Origin: Acanthosepion esculentum
Lineage: Eukaryota > Mollusca > Cephalopoda > Sepiida > Sepiidae
Length of the DNA stretch: 64,000 bases
NCBI GenBank assembly: GCA_964036315.1
Contig: OZ038517.1
Span: 47,269,309-47,333,308 of the forward strand
Direction: 5' to 3'
The notes beneath the pieces are model-generated. The model was not told where the DNA came from, searched no databases, and saw only the letters and a list, made by a program, of their open reading frames with translations. Each line of letters starts with the position of its first letter. Within the stretch, counting starts at the first letter, position 1. Both the position numbers and the translations under genes were made by a program. Positions 30,096-39,960 of this stretch are shown here, piece after piece.

Positions 30096-30379
30096 CATAT
30101 AAAAGATTTTAAAATTTGGTTTGAGAATAATATCAAATTTGATATTCCTTCCTGACATAGAAGTAAGGCTAATATCATCATATTGAGTCTCATCAAATGT
30201 TTTTTATGATGACACTGCATAACATGGTTTTTGTCATTGAGTAGAAACTGGTAATTTCTATTTGCGAATGCCTAGAAAATATGAAGAATGGCAAATGTTT
30301 CCTTCTAATTTTGCTTTTGTGACCAGGATAATGATATTTCTGAAATTTATCTATTCCCATTGAGAAAACTGGTGAATGT

Positions 30380-30940
30380 AAACATTCTCATTCATGTAAA
30401 ATAGGAACAAAATAACATGATTCAAAAATAGCAGTTATTTATTCTAGGATTACACAAGAACATTCTCGTTCACGTTAAATAGGAACAAAATGACATATGA
30501 TTCAAAAGTAGCATTTATTTGTTCTTGTGTAATCCAAGAATAAATAAATGTTACTTTTGAATCATATGTCATTTTCTTCCTATTTAGCATGAACAAGAAT
30601 GTTCTTGTGTAATCATAGAATATTCTTGTTCATGCTAAATAGGAACAAAATGACATACGATTCAAAAGTAACATTTATTTATTCTTGGATTACACAAGAA
30701 CATTCTCGTTCACGCTAAATAGGATCAAAACTAGATATGATTCAAAAGTAATATTTATTATTTTTGGATTACACAAGAACATTCTCGTTCATGCTAAATA
30801 GGAACAAAATGATATATGATTCAAAAGTAGCATTTATTTATTCTTGCATTACACAAGAACATTCTTGTTCTCGCTAAATAAGAACAAAATGACATATGAT
30901 TCAAAAGTAGCATTTAGTTATTTTAGGATTACACAAGAGA
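30380..30940. repeat. ~80-bp minisatellite with one inverted unit
   Basis: About seven units contain GGAACAAAATGACATATGAT, TCAAAAGTAGCATTTATTTA and TTACACAAGAACATTCT. One unit (about 30525-30610) is inverted (AATGTTACTTTTGAATCATA), creating back-to-back palindromic junctions on either side. No coding potential. Confidence 0.9.
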
Positions 30941-31066
30941 GACCACAAAAAGTTTCAAAGTGAGTATTTTTTCATGATTTATGCTTATTCTGTAAATTAC
31001 TTTCACGGATCAGCCCCTGAATATAGTTTCCCCACCGTGTTTTCATTGTAGGATTCTTGGTCGTCA

Positions 31067-31089
31067 GAATGTTCTAGAAATTCTTGAAA
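31067..31089. promoter_or_regulatory. Heat-shock-element-like site 1
   Basis: GAATGTTCTAGAAATTCTTG: three inverted nGAAn modules with exact 2-base spacing (GAA-tg-TTC-ta-GAA), then a further TTC..GAA pair one base out of phase. This matches the heat shock factor binding consensus. No gene is recognised nearby, so function is unproven. Confidence 0.45.
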
Positions 31090-31129
31090 CTTTTAGAAAC
31101 TCCTCAAAAGAAGGTTATTGAAATGTCTA

Positions 31130-31147
31130 GAAAGTTCTAGAAAATTC
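31130..31147. promoter_or_regulatory. Heat-shock-element-like site 2
   Basis: GAAAGTTCTAGAAAATTC: four alternating modules GAA-ag-TTC-ta-GAA-aa-TTC in perfect phase, 60 bases from site 1. It could be a chance product of a TTCTAGAA-rich repeat; the nearest annotated feature is the LINE-A copy starting at 31370. Confidence 0.5.
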
Positions 31148-31369
31148 TCCTTCAGCAACTCGGCATTGAATCTTTTTGGAATGTAATGGAAAAATTGGTT
31201 AGTTTTATAACATCGATGTTTAGATCACAAAATCAAAGTTTAAAGGGAATAATAGGTATTTTCTTTGCTTTCTAGACAGAAGCAATTAGGAAATAATACT
31301 TACTAACCAAAGACAAAATAAGTTTAAAAGTTTTTCACACTGTTTTTTAAATGAAAGTTGTGTTGAATG

Positions 31370-32284
31370 GACACTTTCTCTAAATCCTTTGACATTAATG
31401 CTGGAGTACCCCAAAGATCTATCTTCATGGTCTCATCAGTTTTTCACTCAGTATTTATAGTGATGGTACAACTATTTACTCCTGTCTAAATAGTAGATCC
31501 AATAAGTCAAATGAAAGAAAACTGGCAGCTGATATCAAAAATGACCTCCAGTCAGTTGTTAACCAGTAGCAAGAAACGGCTTGTAAATTTGAATGCCTCC
31601 CAAATGAAACTGCTTTTAGCCATCACAGAGAACCCTTTTTGCCTTCCATCAGCATGGCTGATGCTCGCCTCCAAGAGAAACTCATTGTATCTTCTTGGTC
31701 TCCGTTTTTCCACTGACATGAAATGGAATCATCTTATTAAACCAATTGCTAGGTCTACTGCACAGAGGGTGTAGTTCCAGATAATTTTCCCCCCAGAATC
31801 TGTTCACGCATTGAAATATTCCTGTCATAGCTGACAAAATCAAAAGAAAGATCTGTAACATTAACAGTCCTGACCTGGCATCTTGTCTTCAGTTATTTTC
31901 TCATTTTCCTCATGGCAATTGCCCTAAAAAGCTCTTCTTGTTACCGCATCTGCATGAATTTAGGCATGCTACTAGAGTGGTAACTAGGTCTCATCATTCT
32001 AGTGTTGAAATAGCTAGATGTAACTATAAGTTCTATTCTAATAGTTTCTTTTCTCGCACTTCTTGTCTGTGGAATTCTCTTTTGGTTTCTTTCTCCTCTG
32101 ACACCTGTGACCAAACATTTAAATATAGCATCAATAGCACCATCTTTTGCCTTCCTGAATTTTGGGCCTTTGTCATATCTTCTCACTAAAGTCTTTTACT
32201 TATCCTTCACTCGCAGTAGGCCCTTGTGTCTTAGTGGCATTATTGCCTTCCTTGAGACAAAATGATTTAAAAAAAAAAAAAAAA
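31370..32284 (+). pseudogene. LINE-A, longest plus-strand copy, with poly(A)
   Basis: From about 31395 the translation (with frameshifts) reads INAGVPQ and the following palm segment, then RLVNLNASQMKLLLAITENP, LYLLGLRFSTDMKWNHLIKP and IARSTAQRV; after a ~150-bp degenerate gap come HEFRHATRVVTRSH, VEIARCNYKFYSNSFFSRTS and LWNSLLVSFSSD, and a 3' UTR ending CCTTGAGACAAAATGATTT plus an 18-base A-run (32267-32284). The product family is a jockey/CR1-like LINE reverse transcriptase. The catalytic YxDD box is not preserved. The A-tail and 5' truncation are typical of target-primed reverse transcription. Confidence 0.87.
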
Positions 32285-32820
32285 CCTTTTATTTCTGATA
32301 CTTGAATCAGGATTTTGCATTTTGTGTGGAATTCTTATGTGAGGGAAAATATTTGCCTGTGGTATCTGTTGAGGCATTTGACACACAAAGAACGTCTCAT
32401 GTATAAAATGTGGAAAGGCACCAAAAATAACTTTTATAGTAATAAGAAATAACGTTGGATTAAAAAAAAAAAATTATGGTCAGCATTCAAGGTATTTTTG
32501 GTGAATATCTAGTTGTCTATGACCCGAGGTCAAATTCTTTTTTTTCGCTGATAAAGTCCTGGAACAAACATTTCCTGAAATCAGTTTCTGTTAAACACAT
32601 TTTGATTTTTGTATGTTTTCGTGTTCGGAGATTGCAGTGTTTTTTCTAATTTGAGAAAATCACGAAAACAAACATCTCCGTCCCCTTTCTCAGTCAAATA
32701 TCATAGTAGCGAGAAATTCCGAACATAAAACCTTTATTTCCGTGCTTCATTTCTGTCATATGGTTAATAATTAATATTTTATAAATGTATATTGTACTGA
32801 TTATTTTGATACCCTTTCAT
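32285..32820. other. No gene recognised
   Basis: Unassigned AT-rich sequence; no repeats shared with the rest of the window were noticed. Confidence 0.45.
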
Positions 32821-33222
32821 TTGTCCTTGTTTTATTAACTAACCTATCTATTTTACATATATATATTATATTATATATATATATATTATATTATTATAAA
32901 GCATTATTTAAATTACCGAGGTGAATATCTTATTTATGTTCGGAAACACAAGATTTTATGGACCTACCTCTTTCCCCCACATATCTCAAATTGCAGTCTT
33001 TGCATACATCTACGTCAGTGAAAGGCACACTTTCAGGTGACCCTGATAATTTTTTCGGTCGCATCTTTCTACTGAATAACCCTTTGACCGAACATATCTC
33101 CAATAACCTAAATGTGCAAAAATTGACACTACTATATTACCTACTAGAACTATTCGCAGTATATTAAATAATAACAGAATTATATTATTATATAATATAT
33201 TGTTTTATTAACTAACCTATCT

Positions 33223-33258
<36 letters not shown>

Positions 33259-33368
33259 CTGACAATTGCATCTAGCATGAAACGGGCTGTCGCCTCTAAG
33301 TGTTGACGTCAATGTTCACTTTTATATTTACAAGTAGATAGGTTAGTTAATAAAACAATATATTATAT

Positions 33369-33410
<42 letters not shown>
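32821..33410. repeat. Inverted TTATTAACTAACCTATCTA repeats with TA tracts
   Basis: TTTTATTAACTAACCTATCT occurs at 32829 and 33205 in plus orientation, and its reverse complement AGATAGGTTAGTTAATAAAA at 33334. Each is next to TA-rich tracts (32858-32892, 33230-33255, 33374-33405). The 33190-33226/33333-33375 pair forms a ~190-bp foldback with a spacer containing GCATCTAGCATGAAACGGGC. A PLE-type terminal structure is possible but unproven. Confidence 0.65.
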
Positions 33411-33411
<1 letters not shown>

Positions 33412-33579
33412 GAAAAAAGGGCTGTATGATGTGTATAAGCATGTATGTTTTATTGTGTGCACAGGTATGTATTGATGGGCATGTATTTGTATTCAGGTAT
33501 ATGAAATTAAATGGGCTCCAAAACATATATAAGAATGTATGTATATATGAGTAAACTCTGTGTTTTTTCGGGTTTTTTT

Positions 33580-34275
33580 TAAGCTATTCACCCCAGGCAA
33601 GTCTGGAAGCATGCAAGAGGTTACAGATGATTTGGAGCAAGAGCAGATAGGAGTGATAAAGGAAAGGATGTGGAGAAGGATAGTGAATAGATCAAGGCAA
33701 GGGGTTACAGAGGATTTGGAGCAAGAGCAGATAGGAGTGTTAGAGGAAAGGATGTGGAGAAGGATAGTGGATAGATCAAGACAAGGGGTTACAGAAGATT
33801 TGGAGCGAGAGCAGATAGGAGTGAAAGAGGAAAGGAAGTGGAGAAGGATAGTGGATAGATCAAGGCAACTGGAGATGTCGATTGACGTTACATTTGAATA
33901 GTTGGAGATTATAGTTGTCAGGGAAACATGAATAAGGAAGGGAGTTCCACAGGCGTGAGTTGCAAAATATGAAGCTATTGGAGTAGAAGAGACGTCTACC
34001 ATTAACAGTTTCAACAGTGAAAGTGTGAGAATGGGATGCCAGCCTCGTAGGATGCTTGAATTCATGGAGCATGGAAACCAGTGATAGCAGCTCATTAGAG
34101 CAATTACCATGGAAGTATTTGTAAAAGAGACAGAGAGAGGCTCATCTGTGAGAGAGAGACTGCAGACGAGATGCCAGATCAGGGCCAGTTACATTGCAAA
34201 CCCGTCTCTGGATCTTATCAAGAACCTCGAGGCAAACAGAAGGGGCTCCAGACCATATATGGCAGCAATATGGTT
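33580..34275 (-). repeat. LINE-A 3' part with tripled 84-bp 3' UTR segment
   Basis: The LINE-A 3' terminus (TATTCACCCCAGGCAAGTCT) is followed inward by three tandem 84-bp units containing GATTTGGAGCAAGAGCAG and AGGATGTGGAGAAGGATAG (33617-33868). After these comes the complement of the C-terminal codons (LHEFKHPTRLASHSHTFTVE; LWNSLPYSCFPDNYNLQLFK). The copy at 47401-47941 has two such units. Coding is broken by stops. Confidence 0.87.
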
Positions 34276-34319
34276 TTATGTGGGTATATACGTGTATTCA
34301 AACCAATATAAATAAAACA

Positions 34320-34520
34320 AACAAGCACTCTAAAGATTCTTTTTAGGTGTCAAGCCCGAACATGACATGCTAGAGTAATTAGTATGATTTACAACAACTA
34401 ACTGAGGGATTCTAAAACTACTCTATTAACACATAGTTTTGTCTTTCTTCTTTTAGTTGAACTGATGACGCCAATGGGAATATAAGCTTTTTTCCAGCGA
34501 AACGCGTCTTTGATCAAACA
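34320..34520 (+). repeat. PLE-like terminal block with CTGATGA ... GAAAC motif
   Basis: 34455-34508 reads GTTGAACTGATGACGCCAAT, then a hairpin-capable segment (TGGGAA/TTTTCCA) and CCAGCGAAACGCGTCTTTGA. The spacing of CTGATGA and GAAAC around a hairpin is hammerhead-like. CA and TA tracts follow from 34568. No PLE coding sequence is attached. Confidence 0.45.
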
Positions 34521-34559
34521 ATTTTCTACTTTGTCTCACCAGCTTCATTTTTGCTTTGG

Positions 34560-34592
34560 ATATATTCTACACACACACACACACACACACAC

Positions 34593-34642
<50 letters not shown>

Positions 34643-34846
34643 ATATGTTTATCCCACTGGGTTGGTTTAGATGTATTATTCTTGTTTTTTTGTATCTATA
34701 CACACTCTCTCAACATATATGCACACATTTCACACCCACTCGTATATTAGTTTGTTGTTTAGATATGTTTATCCCTTTGGGTCTGTTTAGACATATTTTT
34801 GATTGTTCTTATCTCACTATATTATCTCTATCCCTCTCTCTCTCTA

Positions 34847-34915
<69 letters not shown>

Positions 34916-35060
34916 ACCCACCCACCTCTCATATTCGTCTATTGTTACAGATATATTTGTCCCTTTTGGTGTATTTAGAGGTACTTTGCTTGTTCTTATC
35001 TCTCTCACTATAGACACACACACACACACTCTCTCTCTCTCTCTCTGAATATATTTATAT
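34560..35060. repeat. Three-copy tandem repeat separated by CA, TA and TC microsatellites
   Basis: AGATATGTTTATCCC-type segments with CTGTTTAGA and TTGTTCTTATCTC recur at about 34641, 34758 and 34950, each separated by CA, TA or TC tracts (34568-34639; 34832-34911; 35014-35046). Open frames here are Tyr/Ile and His/Thr dipeptide artefacts. Confidence 0.8.
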
Positions 35061-35061
35061 A

Positions 35062-35570
35062 TAGGGATGAAATATAAATCATATATGGATCGGAATGTGA
35101 CAGAATGATAGGATAAAGAACAAATAGGAAATCTTTATAAAATCTAACATGTTTCACTTTTATTAAAGCTTCATCAGAGAATGAGATATGGAGAGAATGC
35201 TGTTGTCCTTTTGAAGTAGTTTCGATGTTCAGACAAGATGAGCTGGGATCAAATGGAGATCAAATATGGATCGGAATCCGACAGAGTGATAAGATAAAGA
35301 ACAAATAGGAAACGTTTATCAATCTAACATGTTTCCCTTTTATTAAAGCTTCATCAGAGAATGAGATATGGAGAGAATGCTGTTGTCCTTTTGAAGTAGT
35401 TTCGATGTTCAGACAAGATGAGCTGGGATCAAATGGAGATCAAATATGGATCGGAATCCGACAGAATGATAAGATAAAGAACAAATAGGAAACGTTTATC
35501 AATCTAACATATTTCACTTTTATGGAAGCTTCACCAGAGAATGACATATGGAGAAAAAGAAGAAAGAAAT
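35062..35570 (-). repeat. sat180: reverse-orientation array (about 2.8 units)
   Basis: Reverse complement of the satellite at 17300-17965, with the same 180-bp period and nearly the same sequence (TCAAATGGAGATCAAATATG, GAGAATGCTGTTGTCCTTTT). The two arrays are 17 kb apart in opposite orientation. Confidence 0.93.
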
Positions 35571-35699
35571 TCTGGTATTTTTACTTTTGTGTTGTTTGAT
35601 TTTCATTATTCAGTCATGTTTCTCATGCATTCGACTAGTTGAACCAATATTAGTATAATTTGTATTCCTAATTCAAAAGATAGTAAAATTTCTTTCTTT

Positions 35700-35806
35700 T
35701 TTTTTCCATATCTGATTCTCTGATGAAGCTGTAATAAAAGTGAAATATTTTAGATTGATAAAGTTTTCCTATTTGTTCTTTATCCTAACATATATTTATA
35801 TAAATG

Positions 35807-35844
<38 letters not shown>
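35700..35844 (+). repeat. Diverged sat180 unit followed by (TA)n
   Basis: CATATCTGATTCTCTGATGA, AGCTGTAATAAAAGTGAAAT and AGTTTTCCTATTTGTTCTTT match the satellite in plus orientation, opposite to the neighbouring array. (TA)n at 35809-35844 separates it from the mariner element. Confidence 0.78.
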
Positions 35845-35847
<3 letters not shown>

Positions 35848-36089
35848 GGGTTGTATCAAAAATACTTTTACAAACTTTGAGGACAAAACAAGCCAAAAGT
35901 TCATATAAACATGTGACCACAAATTCTACGTTTTTTGAGTTATTAAGTTTAAAGAAAATTTACAGTAGATGGTGCTGCGTTGACATGTAGACTAGGTTAC
36001 ATTTGTCATTCATGTTTATTTGTGTCTAGTCTATCTTCAATGTTTAATGCGTGTAGTAGTGAGTTAACCAAGAAGTGTTCTGTTTAATA

Positions 36090-37005
36090 ATGGCAGGATA
36101 TTCATATCATGAGCAGGCAGATAGGATTTTTACATATGGCCACATGAATGGTAATGGACGGGAGGCTGCACGGCTGTACCAGAAGGTGTTCTCAGACCGA
36201 AGGCAGCCAAGTCATCAAACCTTTGCTGCTGTTTATCATTGTGTTACTGAGACAGAATCTGTGCCACCACAAACTATGGATCAAGGAAGACTGAGATCCA
36301 CTCACATGCCTGACCATGAAGAACACATTCGTCAGGGTGTCAGAGCTGATCCAGGTATCAGCACATGTCAAGTAGCCTTAGCTTGTCAGACATCTCATAG
36401 TACTGCATGGAGGGTGATTTAAGGGCAGCTCCTGTATCCGTATCATTTGCAACATGTGCAGGCTCTTTTGCCCTCTTTCTCAATCACCACGGGGGAAAAC
36501 ATTTCCTGATGGTTTATTACACAAACTGTTGATCCGTTATTTGTCTCTTCAGTCTTGTTTATGGATGTAGGCAACATTTGGAAGAAATTTACACAACCAA
36601 CATTTATGGGTGGATTGGAATCCCCACGGTACGATACAGGCTAGATACTAGCATCACTTTACGATTAATGTATGGGCTAGTTTTGTAAGTGACTGTCTGG
36701 TAGATCCATATGGTCTTCCAGCATGTCTTACAGGATATTTCTATGTGACTTTATTTCAAAACACATTTCCAGACCTGCTAGAGGAAGTACCCCTGCTAAA
36801 ACAAAGATGCATGTGGTTCATGCATGATGAGGCTCCAGCACATTTTTGTCATGAAAGATTGGTAGAGGAGGTCCGTTCCTATGTACTTAATCCCTTGGAT
36901 TTTTATCTGTGGGACCAACTAAAGCAATTGGTTTTTGCTGCAGACATTAATAATGCAGACAAGGTTCATCAATGTGTTATGGACGCCTGTGGAACCATTT
37001 GACAC
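36090..37005 (+). pseudogene. mariner-type transposase, broken
   Basis: The N-terminus is a 115-codon open frame (36075-36422): MAGYSYHEQADRIFTYGHMN, GREAARLYQKVFSDRRQPSH and CQTSHSTAWRVI form the helix-turn-helix DNA-binding part, with RQPSH and TAWRV as the familiar landmarks. After a stop and frameshifts come LFMDVGNIWKKF (catalytic DEATF region degraded), then INVWASFVSDCLVDPYGLP, GYFYVTLFQNTFPDLLEEVP, MWFMHDEAPAHFCHERL and NPLDFYLWDQLKQLVFAAD. Roughly 20 residues normally between HF and NPLDFYLW, including the PPRSPD segment, are deleted. This is a dead gene of a group common in arthropods and other invertebrates. Confidence 0.88.
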
Positions 37006-37294
37006 TGTGTGGGAGTTTTTGAAAGTGTCAGCCAATCAATGATCTGATGGGTACATGCGTATGTAGAAGCAAGAAGAGGACATTTTAAACATTTGTTATG
37101 AGTTGCTGGGTAGAGGTAAAATAATAGCCATTTGGGAATATGTTTATATGGATATTTTACCTTGTTTTGGTGTTAGGAACCCATCCTCAAAGTTTCTAAA
37201 AGTCTTCTTGGATTATATCTTAGATTGTACATTTAACAGTGTCTGCCGTAAATTTTAAGCTGAATAACACAAAAACAAAGTATTTGCAGACATA

Positions 37295-38885
37295 CAGTGC
37301 TGTGCAAAAGTAAGTGAACCCCTAAGATTATATTTTTTTAAAATTCTCTCTTTTTCCAGATGATCAACAAATCTTAATTAAATTATATTTTCATTACGAG
37401 AAATCTTTCTTAAATCAGTTACAACCACTTTGAAAAATTCTTGTCAAGCTGGAATAAAAATACTAATTCAAAATTGAAAATTAGGATGGGCACAAGTAAG
37501 TGAACCCTTGCATTTAATATTTGGTGACTTCTCCTTTTGAGGTTACAATGTCAATGTCAATTTTCTATAATCTTTAAGAAGTTTTTCGCAGTAGTGAGTG
37601 CTGATTTTTGACCATTCTTCTTGGCAAAATTCCCACAATTGCTTGATTTTTACCTGGGGTTCTTGCATGCACTGCCTTCTTTCACTTGAATCATAGATTT
37701 TCAATTGGGTTTCGATCAGGACTTTGACTAAAATGTTCCAAGACTTGAAATTTCTTTTTACAAACACATTCTTTTGTGGATTTGCTTTGATGTTTCAGAT
37801 CATTGTCCTGTTCGATTTTCCAGCCCTGACCTAAACCCAACTTTTGAACTGAGGCCAAGACACTTTTGTTCAAAATTGCTTGGTATCTTGCAGAGTCCAT
37901 TGTGCCATCAATGCAAACTATTTTGCCTGTTTCAGCAAAGTACCCCCAAATCACAATGCTGTCACTGCTATGTTTAATGGTTGGTATCAAATTCTTCTCT
38001 TCAAAAGCCATATTAAGAGCTCACCAGATATACCACCTATTCTTCCTTCCAAAAAGCTCTAGTTTAGTCCCATCTGACCATAAAACCTTTTGCCAGAATA
38101 TTTCTAACTCTTTAATAATTTGCTTTAGCATAGTTGAGGCAAGCATGCTTGCGTTATTTCATAAGCAGTGGCTTTTTCTACGCATTCTGCCATGAATATC
38201 AGCATTGTTCAGACTTTGTTGCACTGTAGATGTATGCACATTGATTTCAACATTGGCCACGAGTAAAGAACCCCAAAAGTCGCATCAGGATTTTTCTGGG
38301 CTTGCCGAACTTGATGTCTACTTGATCTTGTTGTTATTTTTCGTGGATGGACATTTTTTGATTGTGATGACTTCCACTTATAAATAATTTATTGCGTGGT
38401 GAAGAAATGCACTCAAAATCGTTTTGATAGCTTTTTTTAGCTTTCTCCAACATTATAGGTTTCAACTCTATGGTTTCTTTAAAGCTTCAGGAAGTTCTTT
38501 TGATCTTTGAGTGTATATTTTTTTAAAAACTTTATTCGCTAACTGCACAATTTTCATACAGAATGACTTATATTGTCTGACTGCACGATACACAGCTTAC
38601 CAAAAAAATGTATATGCGTCATTTTGATTTTACACATGCTCAAAAAATTATTTGCACTGGCAACCATGTAAAACAAAAATAAATGTAAAATGTGAAGATT
38701 CACTTACCTTAATTTTTAATTAATACTTTTATTCCAGCTTGATAAAAAATCTTTGATTGTGGTCATTTAACAGAGGTTATTCTTTGTGAATATATATATT
38801 AATTAAGATTTGTTGATCATCTGGAAAAAAAGAAACAATTATTTTAAATATTATCTTTGGGTTCACTTAATTTGGCACAATGCTG
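37295..38885 (-). mobile_element. Tc1-like element, 1,591 bp, nested in the mariner element
   Basis: The left end CAGTGCTGTGCAAAAGTAAG and the reversed right end CAGCATTGTGCCAAATTAAG form matching inverted repeats that extend past GTGAACCC into GATGATCAACAAATCTTAAT on both sides. The TA target duplication is present (37293-37294 and 38886-38887). Complete ends with a decayed transposase show an old but intact-length insertion. Confidence 0.93.
37540..38480 (-). pseudogene. Tc1-like transposase, broken
   Basis: Minus-strand translation in order: FWQKVLWSDGTKLELFGRK (first catalytic Asp), then the 106-codon open frame MAFEEKNLIPTIKHSSDS, IVIWGYFAETGKIVCIDG, YQAILNKSVLASVQKLGLG, IEQDNDLKHQSKSTKECV (second Asp) and SQSPDRNPIENL (third position Glu region), and lastly LWEFCQEEWSKISTHYCEK toward the C-terminus. 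The DDE triad is visible but the frame is broken at least twice and the paired N-terminal helix-turn-helix region is degraded. Confidence 0.9.
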
Positions 38886-38976
38886 TATGTTTATAAGGAT
38901 GTTTGTCCCTCTTAATATGAGGAATCCACCCTCAGATTTTTGTAAAAGTATTTTTATACATCCTGTATATATATAT

Positions 38977-39247
38977 TTGGGGTGTGAATTTGTAAACAGT
39001 GACTATTTATGCTAATACTGCACGACTCTTCGACAGAATTGAGTCACTCCCAGTCACTGTGTGTTTATCCGAATCTAAAAATAAACACGCTAAAATTCAC
39101 CTCCATTCCGTACCGTACGCTGATGGCTTAGCGGGTAGAGGTTCCGACTGACGCAAATTCAGTCGGGTTTCGATCCTAGCTAGAGGCAACCGGACGTCTA
39201 GCCACACTGATGAGCTGTGAAACAGCGAAACAGTCTGTCTGTGGATG

Positions 39248-39249
<2 letters not shown>
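38977..39249 (+). mobile_element. HHR-SINE copy 2 (intact ribozyme core)
   Basis: A 5' region (GTGTGAATTTGTAAACAGTG), then a tRNA-like segment with A box TGGCTTAGCGG at 39124-39134 and B-box-like GTTTCGATCCT at 39167-39177 (43 bases apart, normal for pol III type 2 promoters), then a hammerhead ribozyme at 39196-39249, then (TA)n. The first ~40 bases of the unit as seen in copy 1 are missing, probably lost at the junction with the mariner element. It is the only plus-strand copy. Confidence 0.85.
39196..39249 (+). ncRNA. Hammerhead ribozyme, type I, all core bases intact
   Basis: Order on the plus strand: stem I 5' side GTC, internal loop TAG, CCACA; CTGATGA; stem II GCTGT with GAA loop and ACAGC; GAA; stem III ACA, loop GTC, TGT; C (cleavage after base 39239, triplet GTC); stem I 3' side TGTGG, loop AT, GAC. 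Every universally required core residue (CUGAUGA, GAA, the A-U pair next to the cleavage site) is present and all three stems pair without mismatch. Short stem III and the stem I internal loop match hammerheads known from retroelements. Confidence 0.9.

Positions 39250-39251
<2 letters not shown>

Positions 39252-39291
<40 letters not shown>
39252..39291. repeat. (TA)n microsatellite at the ribozyme end of HHR-SINE
   Basis: About 20 TA units start two bases after the ribozyme. The other HHR-SINE copies also end in TA or TAT tracts at this point. Confidence 0.97.
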
Positions 39292-39294
<3 letters not shown>

Positions 39295-39394
39295 TTATTT
39301 TCTTTTTTCTGCATGCAACATGCAATACCCTGCCCTCATCAGCTACCAACCAAGGGAGGTAATACAGTTTTGGTTGCTAAGGCGGTGCAAATAA

Positions 39395-39750
39395 TTTTTT
39401 AAGTTCTCCATTGCCTTAACCAGGTATTGAACCCACACTCTTTGGGTCCTGTCACTGGATCTTTTTAACGCCTTTATCCACTGTACCATGTGTCCTTGAG
39501 GCGGTGGAAAACTTGGAGAGGGGAATTAACATGAGATAACAGATAACTGACATCCATTAGACATGTCACGTGGAACTAGAACAGTCTACCCCAGTGAGCG
39601 AAATAAAGGGTTCAGTTCGACATTCTAACCACCTGAAGAAGGGCGGAGTGTACAACAGTCGAAACGTTGTGATAAATATGACGACAATGATGAGGGCAGT
39701 AGTCCGAATAATGTAAACAGAGTACATAATATTTCATCTCAAAAATATAG
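39395..39750 (+). mobile_element. SINE-A with an inverted head
   Basis: The tRNA-like head is present in reverse (39402-39500: AGTTCTCCATTGCCTTAACC ... TCCACTGTACCATGTGTCCT), followed by linker, core and tail in plus orientation (39501-39750: GGGTTCAGTTCGACATTC; GTGATAAATATGACGACAAT). The forward head is missing. This is a truncated form of the head-to-head arrangement at 8462-8945 and 62443-62940. Confidence 0.85.
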
Positions 39751-39960
39751 GCAGAAAGTGATATGTCTACACAAAGAAAAATATACCCTGTCTGGTGGTA
39801 AAACTGCTGGAGGTGCCAGGGGTGGCAGCAGTGATTGTGGGCATGCAGAGAGCATTAGTGTCAGCGTACCCCCACAGCTTGAGTTTGGTTGTATTTGGTA
39901 GGAGGTCATAGGTAGATTGCAGAAGGAATGATATTGTCAATGGCTAACATTGCAATAGGG

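Larger units (their letters stand above)
35847..38965 (+). mobile_element. mariner-type element interrupted by a Tc1-like element
   Basis: The terminal inverted repeats match: the left end TGGGTTGTATCAAAAATACT corresponds to the right end reversed (CAGGATGTATAAAAATACTT), continuing through TTTTACAAA and TCTGAGGG-like bases. TA flanks both sides (35845-35846 and 38966-38967), as expected for this superfamily. Removing the nested Tc1 element (37295-38885) and its TA leaves about 1.53 kb. The transposase reads on the plus strand and is broken. Confidence 0.9.

Noticed and set aside
34510..35013. 167-codon open frame with Tyr/Ile and His/Thr repeats
   Set aside because: It is the translation of TA, CA and TC microsatellites; similar frames at 21-22 kb and 42.8-43.7 kb were rejected for the same reason.
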